From Bacteroidales bacterium (lineage in GTDB: Bacteria > Bacteroidota > Bacteroidia > Bacteroidales > UBA932), in contig JAFTYS010000029.1 in assembly GCA_017461285.1 (NCBI GenBank), forward strand, positions 1 to 34,327: 34,327 bases of DNA, written 5' to 3'. Position numbers and translations under genes: made by a program. Each line of letters opens with the position of its first letter. Positions within the stretch are counted from its first letter, which is position 1. The notes beneath the pieces are model-generated. The model searched no databases. It saw only the letters and a program-made list of their open reading frames with translations, and was not told where the DNA came from. Shown here one piece after another: positions 15,333 through 23,880 of the stretch.

Positions 15333-18300
15333 ATGAAAGGATTTTTCAAATATATAGCCGCTGCTCTGGCGATGACGCTGATTGCGGTCGGCTGTGCACC
15401 TGATATCCTGGTTCCGGATCAGGGAAAGCTTCCTGAAGCATCTGCAATGGAAGTCGTGATCACTCCGGATCAGACTACAAACTATGTGACATTCTCTGTG
15501 AAGAATGCGAGAGGATTCGTTCCGATGTGGATTTTCGGTGATGATAAGATTGACGGCAAGGCCAGCAAGAATTACACCTATGTAGGCAATGACCTGGTTC
15601 TCCGTATCCGCGAAGAGGGTACGCATAAGGTTGAGGTGAAGGCTTATAATGCTAACGGTGTTTCCATGGGTTCGCAGATTTGCGAGTACACCCTTGACAA
15701 TACATATCGCGATCCGTTCGATCCGTCGCCATACATGAAGGCGATTGCAGGAGAATGGCAGTGGAACAATGAAGCCGACAAGCACTTCGGATGTGGCCCT
15801 AACCTCGCAGATCCTATCAGCTGGTGGGGAGCAGGCGCCAATGAAAAGGCAGACTGGAGTCTTTATAATGACCTCATGACATTCACTGCAGATGGAAAGT
15901 ACTCTTTCAATCCTGGTGAAGACGGAAAGGTATATGTGAATGCAGGATTCTCTGCTCTTGGAACATCTCCTGACGGAAATGACTTCCTCGTGGATATCCC
16001 TGCATATGAAACCACTTATGCTGTCGAGAACGGCTGGAATGATGCCGGCATCGAGGAAATCTGGATTGTCCTTCCAGAGCATAAGAACCTCTCTTACATC
16101 CCTAACCAGACCATTTATGACGATCCTCGTTTCCTGGTGATGGACTCGAAGCCTTCTGCAATGAGGAAGGAACTCAAGCTCGCTGCTGCTGAAGCTCCGA
16201 ACGGAGACGGCACTATCTCATGGTACTATAACTTCATCCCTGCCGTAAAGACAGCGGGACCTGAGGAACTCCTTGCCGGCACAGATGCTGCAGGAAAGGT
16301 TTGGGTGATGGATTCTTCTGTTCAGGGACATCTCGGATGTGGCCCGGATGCGGAAAATCCTGCAAGCTGGTGGTCTGCTGCTCCGGATGAGAAGAAGGAC
16401 TTCGGATTGTATGACGATGCCATCACATTCTTCCCTGACGGCAAGTATGTATATGATTCAGGTGAGGATGGCAAGATGTACATCAACTGGGGCGTTACTG
16501 CAATAGGACCTAACCCTGGAGCAGAGCCAGACATCGACATCGAGCAGGCTGACGTTGAGTCTACATATACTTTCGACGGCGAGACAATCACTCTTGCTGC
16601 AAACACTCCTATGGTATATGTCCCTTCTGACAAGGTATGGGCAGAGCCTGTATTCCATGTGACATCGATCACTGAGACAACTCTTGTGGTTGTTGCCGAG
16701 AACCCTGGCTGCTATTGGCAGATGATCTTCCGCGCACGTGACGCGAAGGTTCCTGGAGCTGCTGTTGTCATCGGAAGCAAGTCTCCGGAAGATATCACAA
16801 TGGCTCAGGGAGACAAGATCGAATTCGCTGCTGACATCAACCTTGCTGAAACATGGATCGATCCTGACTTCTTCAAGGTAGAAGGAACCGGATATGTATT
16901 CAACGCTGTTGACGGCGACTACAGGTTTACCTATGATTCGGCGAACAAGTGGATCAAGGTGGTTCCTCTGAACAATGGCCAGAAGGCGACATATGATAAC
17001 GGAAATGCTCTCTGGATCATCGGTGACGGCGGCGGAAAGCCTACAGCCAATCAGCTGATCGGCTGGAATACAGGTGATGCACCTCTTCCATTCGCTCAGA
17101 CAGGTGACAATACATATCAGATCACACTTGCAATGAAGGGTGAAGGCGGCTCAATAAAGGTGTTCGGCCAGTCAGATTGGGGAGTGGAATGGAAACATGA
17201 CGGCTACGGCACCTTCAATGGAAACGGTCTCTTCAAACTCGGAGACGGAACAGGAGGAGACAGGAATGATGACGGTAACATCTACCATACAGATTCACCT
17301 GCCGGCTATTATACATTCACTGTCGTTGACAACGGCGGTATCCTTGACATGACTGTCGCTGCTGCGACCATAGTCACTCCTGGTACTCCGGAAGAGCCGA
17401 AGATCAACATGTGGGAGAGAGCGACCAAGGACCAGATCACAACTTACTTTGTGTCTGATTGGGGCCAGCCTACCCTGGATGTCGAGTATGAGATAGTTGA
17501 CGGAGGCTATAAGATCGTCATTCCGGAGGGAACAGGATCAGCACAGTGGATGGGCCAGTTCGCAATCAACCACACCAACATCGTGACTACCAAGGATAAG
17601 GCTTATGACTTCCAGTTTGTACTCAACTCGTCAGCAGACCACCCTGGAGTTACAATCAAGGCCACATACTTCGATCCTAACAAGTGGGACAGCAATAATA
17701 ATTCATGGGGTGCAGACGGTGATGCATACTTTGATGCCAAGCATGTCCTCAAGGCAGGTGAAGACTATGTATATGAGGTGAAAGGCAAGCAGGGTCTCGA
17801 CATCCCTTGTCTGAAGCTTGTGTTCGATTTCGGCGGCGCTGTGGGCGGATCGACAGTCGAGATCAAGGATATCATCATCAAGGAAGGTGTCCTTGCACCG
17901 GAAGAACCGGAGCCAGAGCCAGGTCCGGGAGCATTCACTCCTGGAGAGCAGCTTGACCTCATTGAAGCTGCTGATGTTCTTGTCGGCACATGGACATGGG
18001 AGTCTTCGACAGACGGACACTTCGGTTGCGGTGATGCCATTGCCAATCCTGTCGGCTGGTGGAACGGTCCTGCAGATTGCAAGGCAGATGCATCCATGTA
18101 TGATGATACAATGACTTTCGCTGAAGACGGAACATATACATTCGATCCGGTAGATGGTCACTCATACATTAATACAGGTGTTACAAAGCTTGATGCAGTG
18201 AAGGTGGATCAGCCATATGGCGACGACTGGAGAATCACTGCTGAAAAAATGACTTGTTCATACTCGGTTGAAGAAACCGGTGAGTATCCTTCAATCGTTC

Positions 18301-18470
18301 TGGAAGCAGGTACATATTTCTCTTATGTCCCTAACGATGCATTCCTCGAAGCGCCTGAACTTTACATCACAGGCGTCTGGGAGAATCAGATCGAGATCTC
18401 TGCATATACCGCTACCGGCAATAACGGTGGCCCTATCGCCTGGAGATACCGTCTCAAGAGGATAAACTAA
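15333..18470 (+). CDS. Large multidomain surface glycan-binding lipoprotein with three internal repeats
   Basis: This 1045-residue lipoprotein (MKGFFKYIAAALAMTLIAVGCAPD, Cys21) occupies the SusE/F position and is expected to hold polysaccharide at the cell surface. Modules as I read them: a PKD-like domain (about 30-125); repeat 1 from residue 140 and repeat 2 from 321, each about 170 residues; a SusE/F or DUF5121-like beta domain (about 480-670, with ALWIIGDGGGKP); a CBM4/9-like jelly roll (about 690-860, with WERATKDQITTYFVSDWGQP); and repeat 3 from residue 885 to the end. Each repeat opens G-x-W-x-W/V then H-F/L-G-C-G and has a paired Trp (SWWGA, SWWSA, GWWNG) and a YDD-type acidic patch. 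I chose the ATG at 15333 because it opens the lipoprotein signal; an upstream in-frame ATG is at 15303. A strong terminator follows the stop. Confidence 0.85.
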   Translation: MKGFFKYIAAALAMTLIAVGCAPDILVPDQGKLPEASAMEVVITPDQTTNYVTFSVKNARGFVPMWIFGDDKIDGKASKNYTYVGNDLVLRIREEGTHKVEVKAYNANGVSMGSQICEYTLDNTYRDPFDPSPYMKAIAGEWQWNNEADKHFGCGPNLADPISWWGAGANEKADWSLYNDLMTFTADGKYSFNPGEDGKVYVNAGFSALGTSPDGNDFLVDIPAYETTYAVENGWNDAGIEEIWIVLPEHKNLSYIPNQTIYDDPRFLVMDSKPSAMRKELKLAAAEAPNGDGTISWYYNFIPAVKTAGPEELLAGTDAAGKVWVMDSSVQGHLGCGPDAENPASWWSAAPDEKKDFGLYDDAITFFPDGKYVYDSGEDGKMYINWGVTAIGPNPGAEPDIDIEQADVESTYTFDGETITLAANTPMVYVPSDKVWAEPVFHVTSITETTLVVVAENPGCYWQMIFRARDAKVPGAAVVIGSKSPEDITMAQGDKIEFAADINLAETWIDPDFFKVEGTGYVFNAVDGDYRFTYDSANKWIKVVPLNNGQKATYDNGNALWIIGDGGGKPTANQLIGWNTGDAPLPFAQTGDNTYQITLAMKGEGGSIKVFGQSDWGVEWKHDGYGTFNGNGLFKLGDGTGGDRNDDGNIYHTDSPAGYYTFTVVDNGGILDMTVAAATIVTPGTPEEPKINMWERATKDQITTYFVSDWGQPTLDVEYEIVDGGYKIVIPEGTGSAQWMGQFAINHTNIVTTKDKAYDFQFVLNSSADHPGVTIKATYFDPNKWDSNNNSWGADGDAYFDAKHVLKAGEDYVYEVKGKQGLDIPCLKLVFDFGGAVGGSTVEIKDIIIKEGVLAPEEPEPEPGPGAFTPGEQLDLIEAADVLVGTWTWESSTDGHFGCGDAIANPVGWWNGPADCKADASMYDDTMTFAEDGTYTFDPVDGHSYINTGVTKLDAVKVDQPYGDDWRITAEKMTCSYSVEETGEYPSIVLEAGTYFSYVPNDAFLEAPELYITGVWENQIEISAYTATGNNGGPIAWRYRLKRIN

Positions 18471-18485
18471 ACTTATATCGGTTAC

Positions 18486-18527
18486 GGCAGGGGCAAAAGC
18501 CCGGAGTGGCTTTGCCCCTGCCTTTTT
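18486..18527 (+). terminator. Rho-independent terminator inside the glucan operon
   Basis: GGCAGGGGCAAAAGCC pairs with GGCTTTGCCCCTGCC across a CGGAGT loop (15 pairs with one bulged A), followed at once by TTTTT. It lies 15 bp after the binding-protein stop and just before GH16. No TAnnTTTG promoter is seen between it and GH16, so the enzymes are probably expressed by partial read-through. Confidence 0.88.
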
Positions 18528-18547
18528 AACATTTAATGATTCAGAAT

Positions 18548-19999
18548 ATGACAAGGTTTATATTAAGTCTGATATTCACTCTGATGGCGGCAGGATGCGG
18601 AAAACCCGATTCTGGCGAAACATCGGGAACCTCTGAAGTGAATCTGACTCTGGATTGTGAAAGCATCATAGTGTCGAGCGAAGCTGCTGAAAAGACGGTT
18701 TCTGTTACTTCTGACGGCGACTGGGGTGTATCTGCAAAGGACAAGTCATGGGTCAGCGTGTCTCCAAGCGGAGGAGGCAAGGGCACTTCCGATATCCTTG
18801 TCAAGATCGCTGAAAACACTACCGGTGACGTCCGTGAAAACGCTGTCGTCTTCAGGACTAAGAGCGGACAGGTAACTCTTCCTGTAAGGCAGAACTATGA
18901 TGTTGAAGAAGTCACAATCTCGGATGCGGGATTCAAGAGCTATCTTCTTGAGGCATATGATGTGGACAAGGACGGTGTGCTGAGCACAAAGGAAGCGGCT
19001 GCAGTGACCGAAATCAAGGCTTCAGGCCGTGGCATCAAGGCCATGCCGGAGCTGAACGAAACCTTTTCAGATATCACTGTCCTGGACTGTTCGGACAACA
19101 AGCTTACAGAACTAGACATCACCCGTCTTCTCTCACTGAAGACATTTGACGCTACAGGCAATCCTGATCTGAAGAAGATCTATGTCTGGAGCGGGTTCCA
19201 GGAGCCTGCCGGCTTCTCAAAGCCTGAGGCTGCCGAGTATGTGGAACCGGAAATCCCGACTCCTGCGGGATACGAACTTGTTTGGCAGGAGGAGTTCAAC
19301 GAGACAGCTACAGGACTGCCTGATACCAGGAAATGGTGGTATGAGACAGCGGAACCTGGCTGGGTTAACAATGAACTTCAGACATATATCGCAGGCAAGA
19401 AGGGTGACATCGTGACTGCCGAGGTCAGTGACGGCACCCTGAAGATCCGTGCGATCAAGGACGGAAACAGAGTGTACTCTGCCCGTGTCAATACAAATGA
19501 AGGCTGGACCTACGGCTATTTCGAGGCACGCCTCAAGCTCCCGAAAGGAAAGGGAACCTGGCCTGCATTCTGGATGATGCCGACCGTATGGTCCGGATGG
19601 CCAGACGGTGGTGAGATCGATATAATGGAGCATGTCGGATGCGTGCCTACAGAGGTTTCTTCTTCAATCCATTGCAAGGCGTATTACCATGCGATAGGTA
19701 CACAGAAGACCGCCGCCAGGAAGATTGCTACCGTAATGGATGAATTCCATGTATATGCTCTAGAGTGGACGCCGGAATACATAAAGACCTATGTGGACGG
19801 CAAGCTGCTCCTTAATTATAATCCGGACAGTTATCCAAAAGGAAGGAATGCCGATACCTGGCCTTTCGACAAGCCTTTCCAGCTCAAGCTGAACCTTGCA
19901 TGGGGAGGTGACTGGGGTGGAATGTACGGCGTGGACGAAAGCTGTCTGCCGGCTACATTTGAAATAGACTATGTGCGTGTTTTCCAAAAACCTGAGTAA
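18548..19999 (+). CDS. GH16 endo-beta-1,3-glucanase (laminarinase-type), lipoprotein with BACON domain
   Basis: The enzyme probably cuts internal beta-1,3 linkages of laminarin-like glucans at the cell surface. It has a lipoprotein signal (MTRFILSLIFTLMAAGCGKP, Cys17), a BACON domain (about 30-117, with DGDWGVSAKDKSWVSVSPSG), an EF-hand-like loop DVDKDGVLSTKE near 138-150, a short leucine-rich segment (about 170-200) and a GH16 catalytic domain (about 235-483). The catalytic motif GEIDIMEHVG gives nucleophile Glu356, Asp358 and acid/base Glu361; WPAFWMMP and the long W-rich strand fit the laminarinase subgroup. I chose the ATG at 18548; an in-frame ATG at 18536 is the alternative. GH16 also contains galactanases and agarases, but neighbours GH3 and GH30 favour beta-glucan. 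GH3 follows after 2 bp. Confidence 0.92.
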   Translation: MTRFILSLIFTLMAAGCGKPDSGETSGTSEVNLTLDCESIIVSSEAAEKTVSVTSDGDWGVSAKDKSWVSVSPSGGGKGTSDILVKIAENTTGDVRENAVVFRTKSGQVTLPVRQNYDVEEVTISDAGFKSYLLEAYDVDKDGVLSTKEAAAVTEIKASGRGIKAMPELNETFSDITVLDCSDNKLTELDITRLLSLKTFDATGNPDLKKIYVWSGFQEPAGFSKPEAAEYVEPEIPTPAGYELVWQEEFNETATGLPDTRKWWYETAEPGWVNNELQTYIAGKKGDIVTAEVSDGTLKIRAIKDGNRVYSARVNTNEGWTYGYFEARLKLPKGKGTWPAFWMMPTVWSGWPDGGEIDIMEHVGCVPTEVSSSIHCKAYYHAIGTQKTAARKIATVMDEFHVYALEWTPEYIKTYVDGKLLLNYNPDSYPKGRNADTWPFDKPFQLKLNLAWGGDWGGMYGVDESCLPATFEIDYVRVFQKPE

Positions 20000-20001
20000 T
20001 A

Positions 20002-22218
20002 ATGAGAAAAACTTTAAGTAATATACTGTTTGGTGCGGCAATCATGTTTGCTGCCGCATGTTCAGCTCCCAAGAGCGAGATTGACAGGAAGGTGGATGAC
20101 CTTCTTGCGCAGATGACCCTCCATGAGAAGGTAGGCCAGATGAACCAGCTCTCAGGCGGAGCATGGCTTGCGGAGCAGGCTGCCAAAGGAGAAGTGGGTT
20201 CCATACTTAACTGTGTGGATCCGGCAGAGATAAATGCTGTCCAGAAGGCTGCCGTAGAGCAGAGCCGCCTGGGAATCCCTATTCTGGTGAGCCGTGACGT
20301 GATCCACGGATTCCGTACCATTTTCCCTATTCCGATCGGACTTGCAGCGACATTCGATCCTGCACTCGTTGAGGAAGGCGCCCGCATTGCTGCCGTCGAG
20401 GCTACGGCAAGCGGTGTCCGCTGGACATTCTCGCCTATGCTCGACGTGGCCCGCGATCCTCGCTGGGGCCGCGTCGCCGAAGGATCCGGAGAGGATCCGT
20501 ATCTGGATGTGCAGATGGGTGTGGCTATGGTTAAAGGATATCAGGGAGAAGACCTGAGCGACCCGACCGCAATGGCTGCCTGCATCAAGCATTTCGTCGG
20601 CTATGGCGCTGCCGAGGGCGGAAGAGACTACAATTCGACCATGATATCGGAGCGCTCTCTCCGCAATACATATTTCCCTGCATTCAAGGCCACTGCCGAG
20701 GCGGGAGCGGCGACTCTCATGACTTCGTTCAATGAGATCGACGGAATACCTTCGACCGGCAACAAGTGGCTCCTCAAGGACATCCTGCGCGATGAGTGGG
20801 GATGGGAAGGAATGGTCGTGACCGACTGGAATTCAGCCGGCGAGATGATTGCCCACGGATTCTCACGCGACCTCAAGCACACCACCGAGCAGGCTGTGAA
20901 CGCGGGTGTGGATATGGACATGATGTCATATGGCTTCATCCAGTATATCGAGGAACTCGTGAAGGAAGGAAAGATCTCCGAGAGCGAGATCGACCGTGCT
21001 GTACGCAATATCCTCAAGCTCAAGTTCGAACTCGGCCTCTTCGAGAACCCTTATGTAGACGAGACTCTTTCTGCGAAGGTGGATTATGCACCGGATCATC
21101 TTGCCGCTGCAAAGCAGTCGGCTATAGAGTCGGCGATACTTCTGAAGAATGAGGGTAATGTCCTTCCGCTCGACAAGGCAAGGACCATCCTCGTGACCGG
21201 TCCTCTCGCCGACGCGCCGTATGAGCAGATGGGTACATGGGCATTTGACGGCCAGAAGGAGCACACCGTGACTCCTCTCGCCGCGCTTCGCAATGAATAC
21301 AATGTGATCTGGGAACCAGGTCTTGCATACAGCCGCGATAAGAACAAGTCTTCTTTTGCGAAAGTACGTGCTGCGGCTGCCAAAGCGGATGCGGCAGTGG
21401 TATTTGTCGGTGAGGAGGCCATTCTTTCCGGAGAAGCCCACTCTCTTTCGAACCTGAACCTCCAGGGCGCTCAGAGCGAGCTCATAGCAGAGGTAGCAAA
21501 GGCTGGAAAGCCTGTTGTTGTCGTTGTCATCGCCGGCCGCCCGCTTACAATCGAGCGCGATCTTTCCAACTGCGACGCCATGCTCTACTCTTTCCACCCT
21601 GGAACAATGGGCGGTCCTGCGCTTGCAGACCTCATCAAGGGCAAGGCAGTGCCTTCCGGAAAGACTCCTATGACCTTCCTCCGCGATGCAGGACAGGCTC
21701 CGTTCTATTACAACCACAACAACTCAGGACGTCCATGCAACGGCACCGAGACCCTTCTGGAGGACATTCCTATCGCAGCGGGACAGACATCCCTCGGATG
21801 TACTTCTTACTATCTTGACACAGGATACGGCCCGCTCTTCCCGTTCGGATACGGTCTTTCTTATTCGACCTTCGAGTATGGCGCTCCTGCAGTCGCAGAG
21901 TCTGTGGTGGGCAAGGATGACGTGGTCAAGGCAAGCGTAGAGCTGAAGAACACCGGAAAGCATGAGGCTACGGAAGTGGTGCAGCTTTATGTGCGCGACC
22001 TCGTCGGCTCGGTCGTTCGTCCTGTCAAGGAACTCAAGGGATTCAAGAGGGTTACCCTCGCTCCTGGAGAATCTGCCAACGTGGAATTCGAACTTCCTGT
22101 ATCAGACCTTGCGTTCTGGAACATCGACATGGAATATGTAGTCGAACCTGGTGACTTCCAGCTCTGGATCGCCGGTGATTCGGCATCAGGCGCACCTGTA
22201 GGATTTACCGTAAGATAA
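20002..22218 (+). CDS. GH3 family beta-glucosidase, lipoprotein
   Basis: This 738-residue enzyme probably releases glucose from beta-gluco-oligosaccharides produced by GH16 and GH30. It has a lipoprotein-type signal (MRKTLSNILFGAAIMFAAACSAP, Cys20), an N-terminal TIM barrel with DVIHGFRTIFPIPIGLAATF, RWGRVAEGSGEDPYL, KHFVGYGAAEGGRDYN and nucleophile Asp275 in MVVTDWNS, then the alpha/beta sandwich with VGEEAILSGEAHSLSNLNLQ holding the likely acid/base Glu, and a C-terminal fibronectin III-like domain starting near VVKASVELKNTGKHEATEVV. This is the standard BglX-like architecture and length. It lies in the GH16-GH3-CotH-GH30 run with gaps of 2, 14 and 1 bp. The lipid anchor leaves its facing (periplasm or surface) open. 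GH3 also includes xylosidases and glucosaminidases; context favours glucosidase. Confidence 0.93.
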   Translation: MRKTLSNILFGAAIMFAAACSAPKSEIDRKVDDLLAQMTLHEKVGQMNQLSGGAWLAEQAAKGEVGSILNCVDPAEINAVQKAAVEQSRLGIPILVSRDVIHGFRTIFPIPIGLAATFDPALVEEGARIAAVEATASGVRWTFSPMLDVARDPRWGRVAEGSGEDPYLDVQMGVAMVKGYQGEDLSDPTAMAACIKHFVGYGAAEGGRDYNSTMISERSLRNTYFPAFKATAEAGAATLMTSFNEIDGIPSTGNKWLLKDILRDEWGWEGMVVTDWNSAGEMIAHGFSRDLKHTTEQAVNAGVDMDMMSYGFIQYIEELVKEGKISESEIDRAVRNILKLKFELGLFENPYVDETLSAKVDYAPDHLAAAKQSAIESAILLKNEGNVLPLDKARTILVTGPLADAPYEQMGTWAFDGQKEHTVTPLAALRNEYNVIWEPGLAYSRDKNKSSFAKVRAAAAKADAAVVFVGEEAILSGEAHSLSNLNLQGAQSELIAEVAKAGKPVVVVVIAGRPLTIERDLSNCDAMLYSFHPGTMGGPALADLIKGKAVPSGKTPMTFLRDAGQAPFYYNHNNSGRPCNGTETLLEDIPIAAGQTSLGCTSYYLDTGYGPLFPFGYGLSYSTFEYGAPAVAESVVGKDDVVKASVELKNTGKHEATEVVQLYVRDLVGSVVRPVKELKGFKRVTLAPGESANVEFELPVSDLAFWNIDMEYVVEPGDFQLWIAGDSASGAPVGFTVR

Positions 22219-22232
22219 ACAATACTTGAACT

Positions 22233-23879
22233 ATGAACAGATTTTCTACTCTTATCCTTGCCATGATCATGGCTACGGTACCTTTTCTGACAAGCTGTGA
22301 GGAGGAAATCGATACTCCCGAGGAGAAGCAGCCTGCCTCATATATAAGCCTCATACAGGCTTATGAGGAAGGCAGGGTGTTTTCTTCTGCGGAGATTTCT
22401 TCCGGATACTGCACGGTTTCCTTCAAGGAAGGCCCGGCAATCAAGGTGCCTCAGACTGAGGTACAGATAAATGACCATACAGACTCGGAGCCGCCGAAAA
22501 TAACGACAAGCGGAGGCTGGTGGAAGGCTGGTGATGTCACATTGCCGGTCAAAGTGGAGTCTTCGCTGACCATCATGGAAGCTTCTCCTGTATATGTCTA
22601 TTTTGACAAGGTCACACTTGTGATGTATCTCAGCAACAGGACTATACTGAAGTTCCCGAGCGTGGCTCAGGAAGAACAGGAGAAGCTTGAGGAAGAAATC
22701 AGCAGGAAGCAGAACATCCCGGTGGTCAGGATCACCACGGACGGAGGCAAGGGAATCTATGACAAGAAGAACTATGTCCCCGGCACGATAACCATCACGG
22801 ATCCTGAGAAGATGTACAGCGATGTCGAGGAATTCTCCGGCCGCATGGGCATCCGCGGCCGCGGAAATTCGACATGGAGCTTCCCGAAGAAGCCATGGAA
22901 GGTAAAGCTGGACTCTAAGGCAGAACTTCTCGGAATGCCTGCAGACAAGGAATGGGCCCTTCTTGCCAACTATGCGGACAGGACTCTTGTCAGGAACATC
23001 GTGGCCATGAAACTGTCGGAAATCTGCGGATTCAGCTGGACTCCGCGCATGCGCAGCGTCGAGGTGTATCTGAACGACGAATATCAGGGAGTGTACACCC
23101 TCTGCGAACATAAGAAAGTGTCTTCGGACAGGGTGGACATAGAACTGGTGGGAGAAAATGACAACAGCGGCGATGCCGTGACCGGAGGATATTATCTGGA
23201 AATCGAGGAACAGCAGGATGAGACTACATGCTGGTGGACTTCTATGGGCGTTCCGATGATGTTCAGCGATCCTGAAGAGCCTACATCGCAGCAGCTTGCA
23301 TATGTGAAGGGGCTTTTCGAATCCTTCGAGCAGGCGCTATGGGCAAAGGACTGGTCGGAATCGACCGGCTATCCGAAATATATCGACGTGGATTCATTCG
23401 TCGACTATTACATAGTCCAGGAACTCACCAAGAACATTGACGGAAACCTCCGCAAGAGTTCGTTCATTACCAAGGAAAGGGGAAAGAAGATGGAGATGTA
23501 CCATCTCTGGGACTTTGACCTCACTCTTGGAAACTGCGGCTATTTCTGGGGAGACGTCGGCAACGGTCCGGAGAACTTCTGGATCAAGCTTGACAAATGG
23601 TATCCTCATCTTTTCGAGGATCCGGTATTTGTCGCAAAAGTCCAGGACCGCTGGGCGGAACTCCTTCCGGAATTCAGGAAGATTCCTGATTTCATCGACG
23701 AGCAGGTGCTCAGCCTCGGCAAGGCCCAGAAGAGGAACTTCCAGAAGTGGAGCATATATGAATCCGTAGACTGGGTGTATTTCCCGTCCCTGGGTTCATA
23801 TGAAAAGGAAGTCGACTATCTCAAGGAGTTCTATACAGAACGTCTGGAATGGCTTGACAGGGAATTAAATAAACTATAA
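22233..23879 (+). CDS. CotH-kinase-like lipoprotein
   Basis: This 548-residue protein begins with a lipoprotein signal (MNRFSTLILAMIMATVPFLTSCEE, Cys22), a Trp-containing N-terminal region of no clear family (about 30-155), then a CotH-like domain (about 160-548). CotH markers are the GIRGRGNSTWSFPKKPWKVK stretch near 207, ADRTLVRN, the LTKNIDGN region and the WDFDLTLGN metal-binding motif (Asp427 and Asp429). CotH proteins are atypical protein kinases, first known from Bacillus spore coats. Here the protein is lipid-anchored and embedded between GH3 and GH30, 14 bp after the former and 1 bp before the latter, so it is co-expressed with glucan enzymes. Whether it phosphorylates proteins outside the cytoplasm, binds glycan, or modifies sugar is not known; I infer only the family. 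Confidence 0.85.
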   Translation: MNRFSTLILAMIMATVPFLTSCEEEIDTPEEKQPASYISLIQAYEEGRVFSSAEISSGYCTVSFKEGPAIKVPQTEVQINDHTDSEPPKITTSGGWWKAGDVTLPVKVESSLTIMEASPVYVYFDKVTLVMYLSNRTILKFPSVAQEEQEKLEEEISRKQNIPVVRITTDGGKGIYDKKNYVPGTITITDPEKMYSDVEEFSGRMGIRGRGNSTWSFPKKPWKVKLDSKAELLGMPADKEWALLANYADRTLVRNIVAMKLSEICGFSWTPRMRSVEVYLNDEYQGVYTLCEHKKVSSDRVDIELVGENDNSGDAVTGGYYLEIEEQQDETTCWWTSMGVPMMFSDPEEPTSQQLAYVKGLFESFEQALWAKDWSESTGYPKYIDVDSFVDYYIVQELTKNIDGNLRKSSFITKERGKKMEMYHLWDFDLTLGNCGYFWGDVGNGPENFWIKLDKWYPHLFEDPVFVAKVQDRWAELLPEFRKIPDFIDEQVLSLGKAQKRNFQKWSIYESVDWVYFPSLGSYEKEVDYLKEFYTERLEWLDRELNKL

Positions 23880-23880
23880 C

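Noticed and set aside
15306..16082. Minus-strand open frame of 258 residues opposite the binding-protein gene
   Set aside because: No family features and no promoter; it mirrors the codon structure of the real gene.
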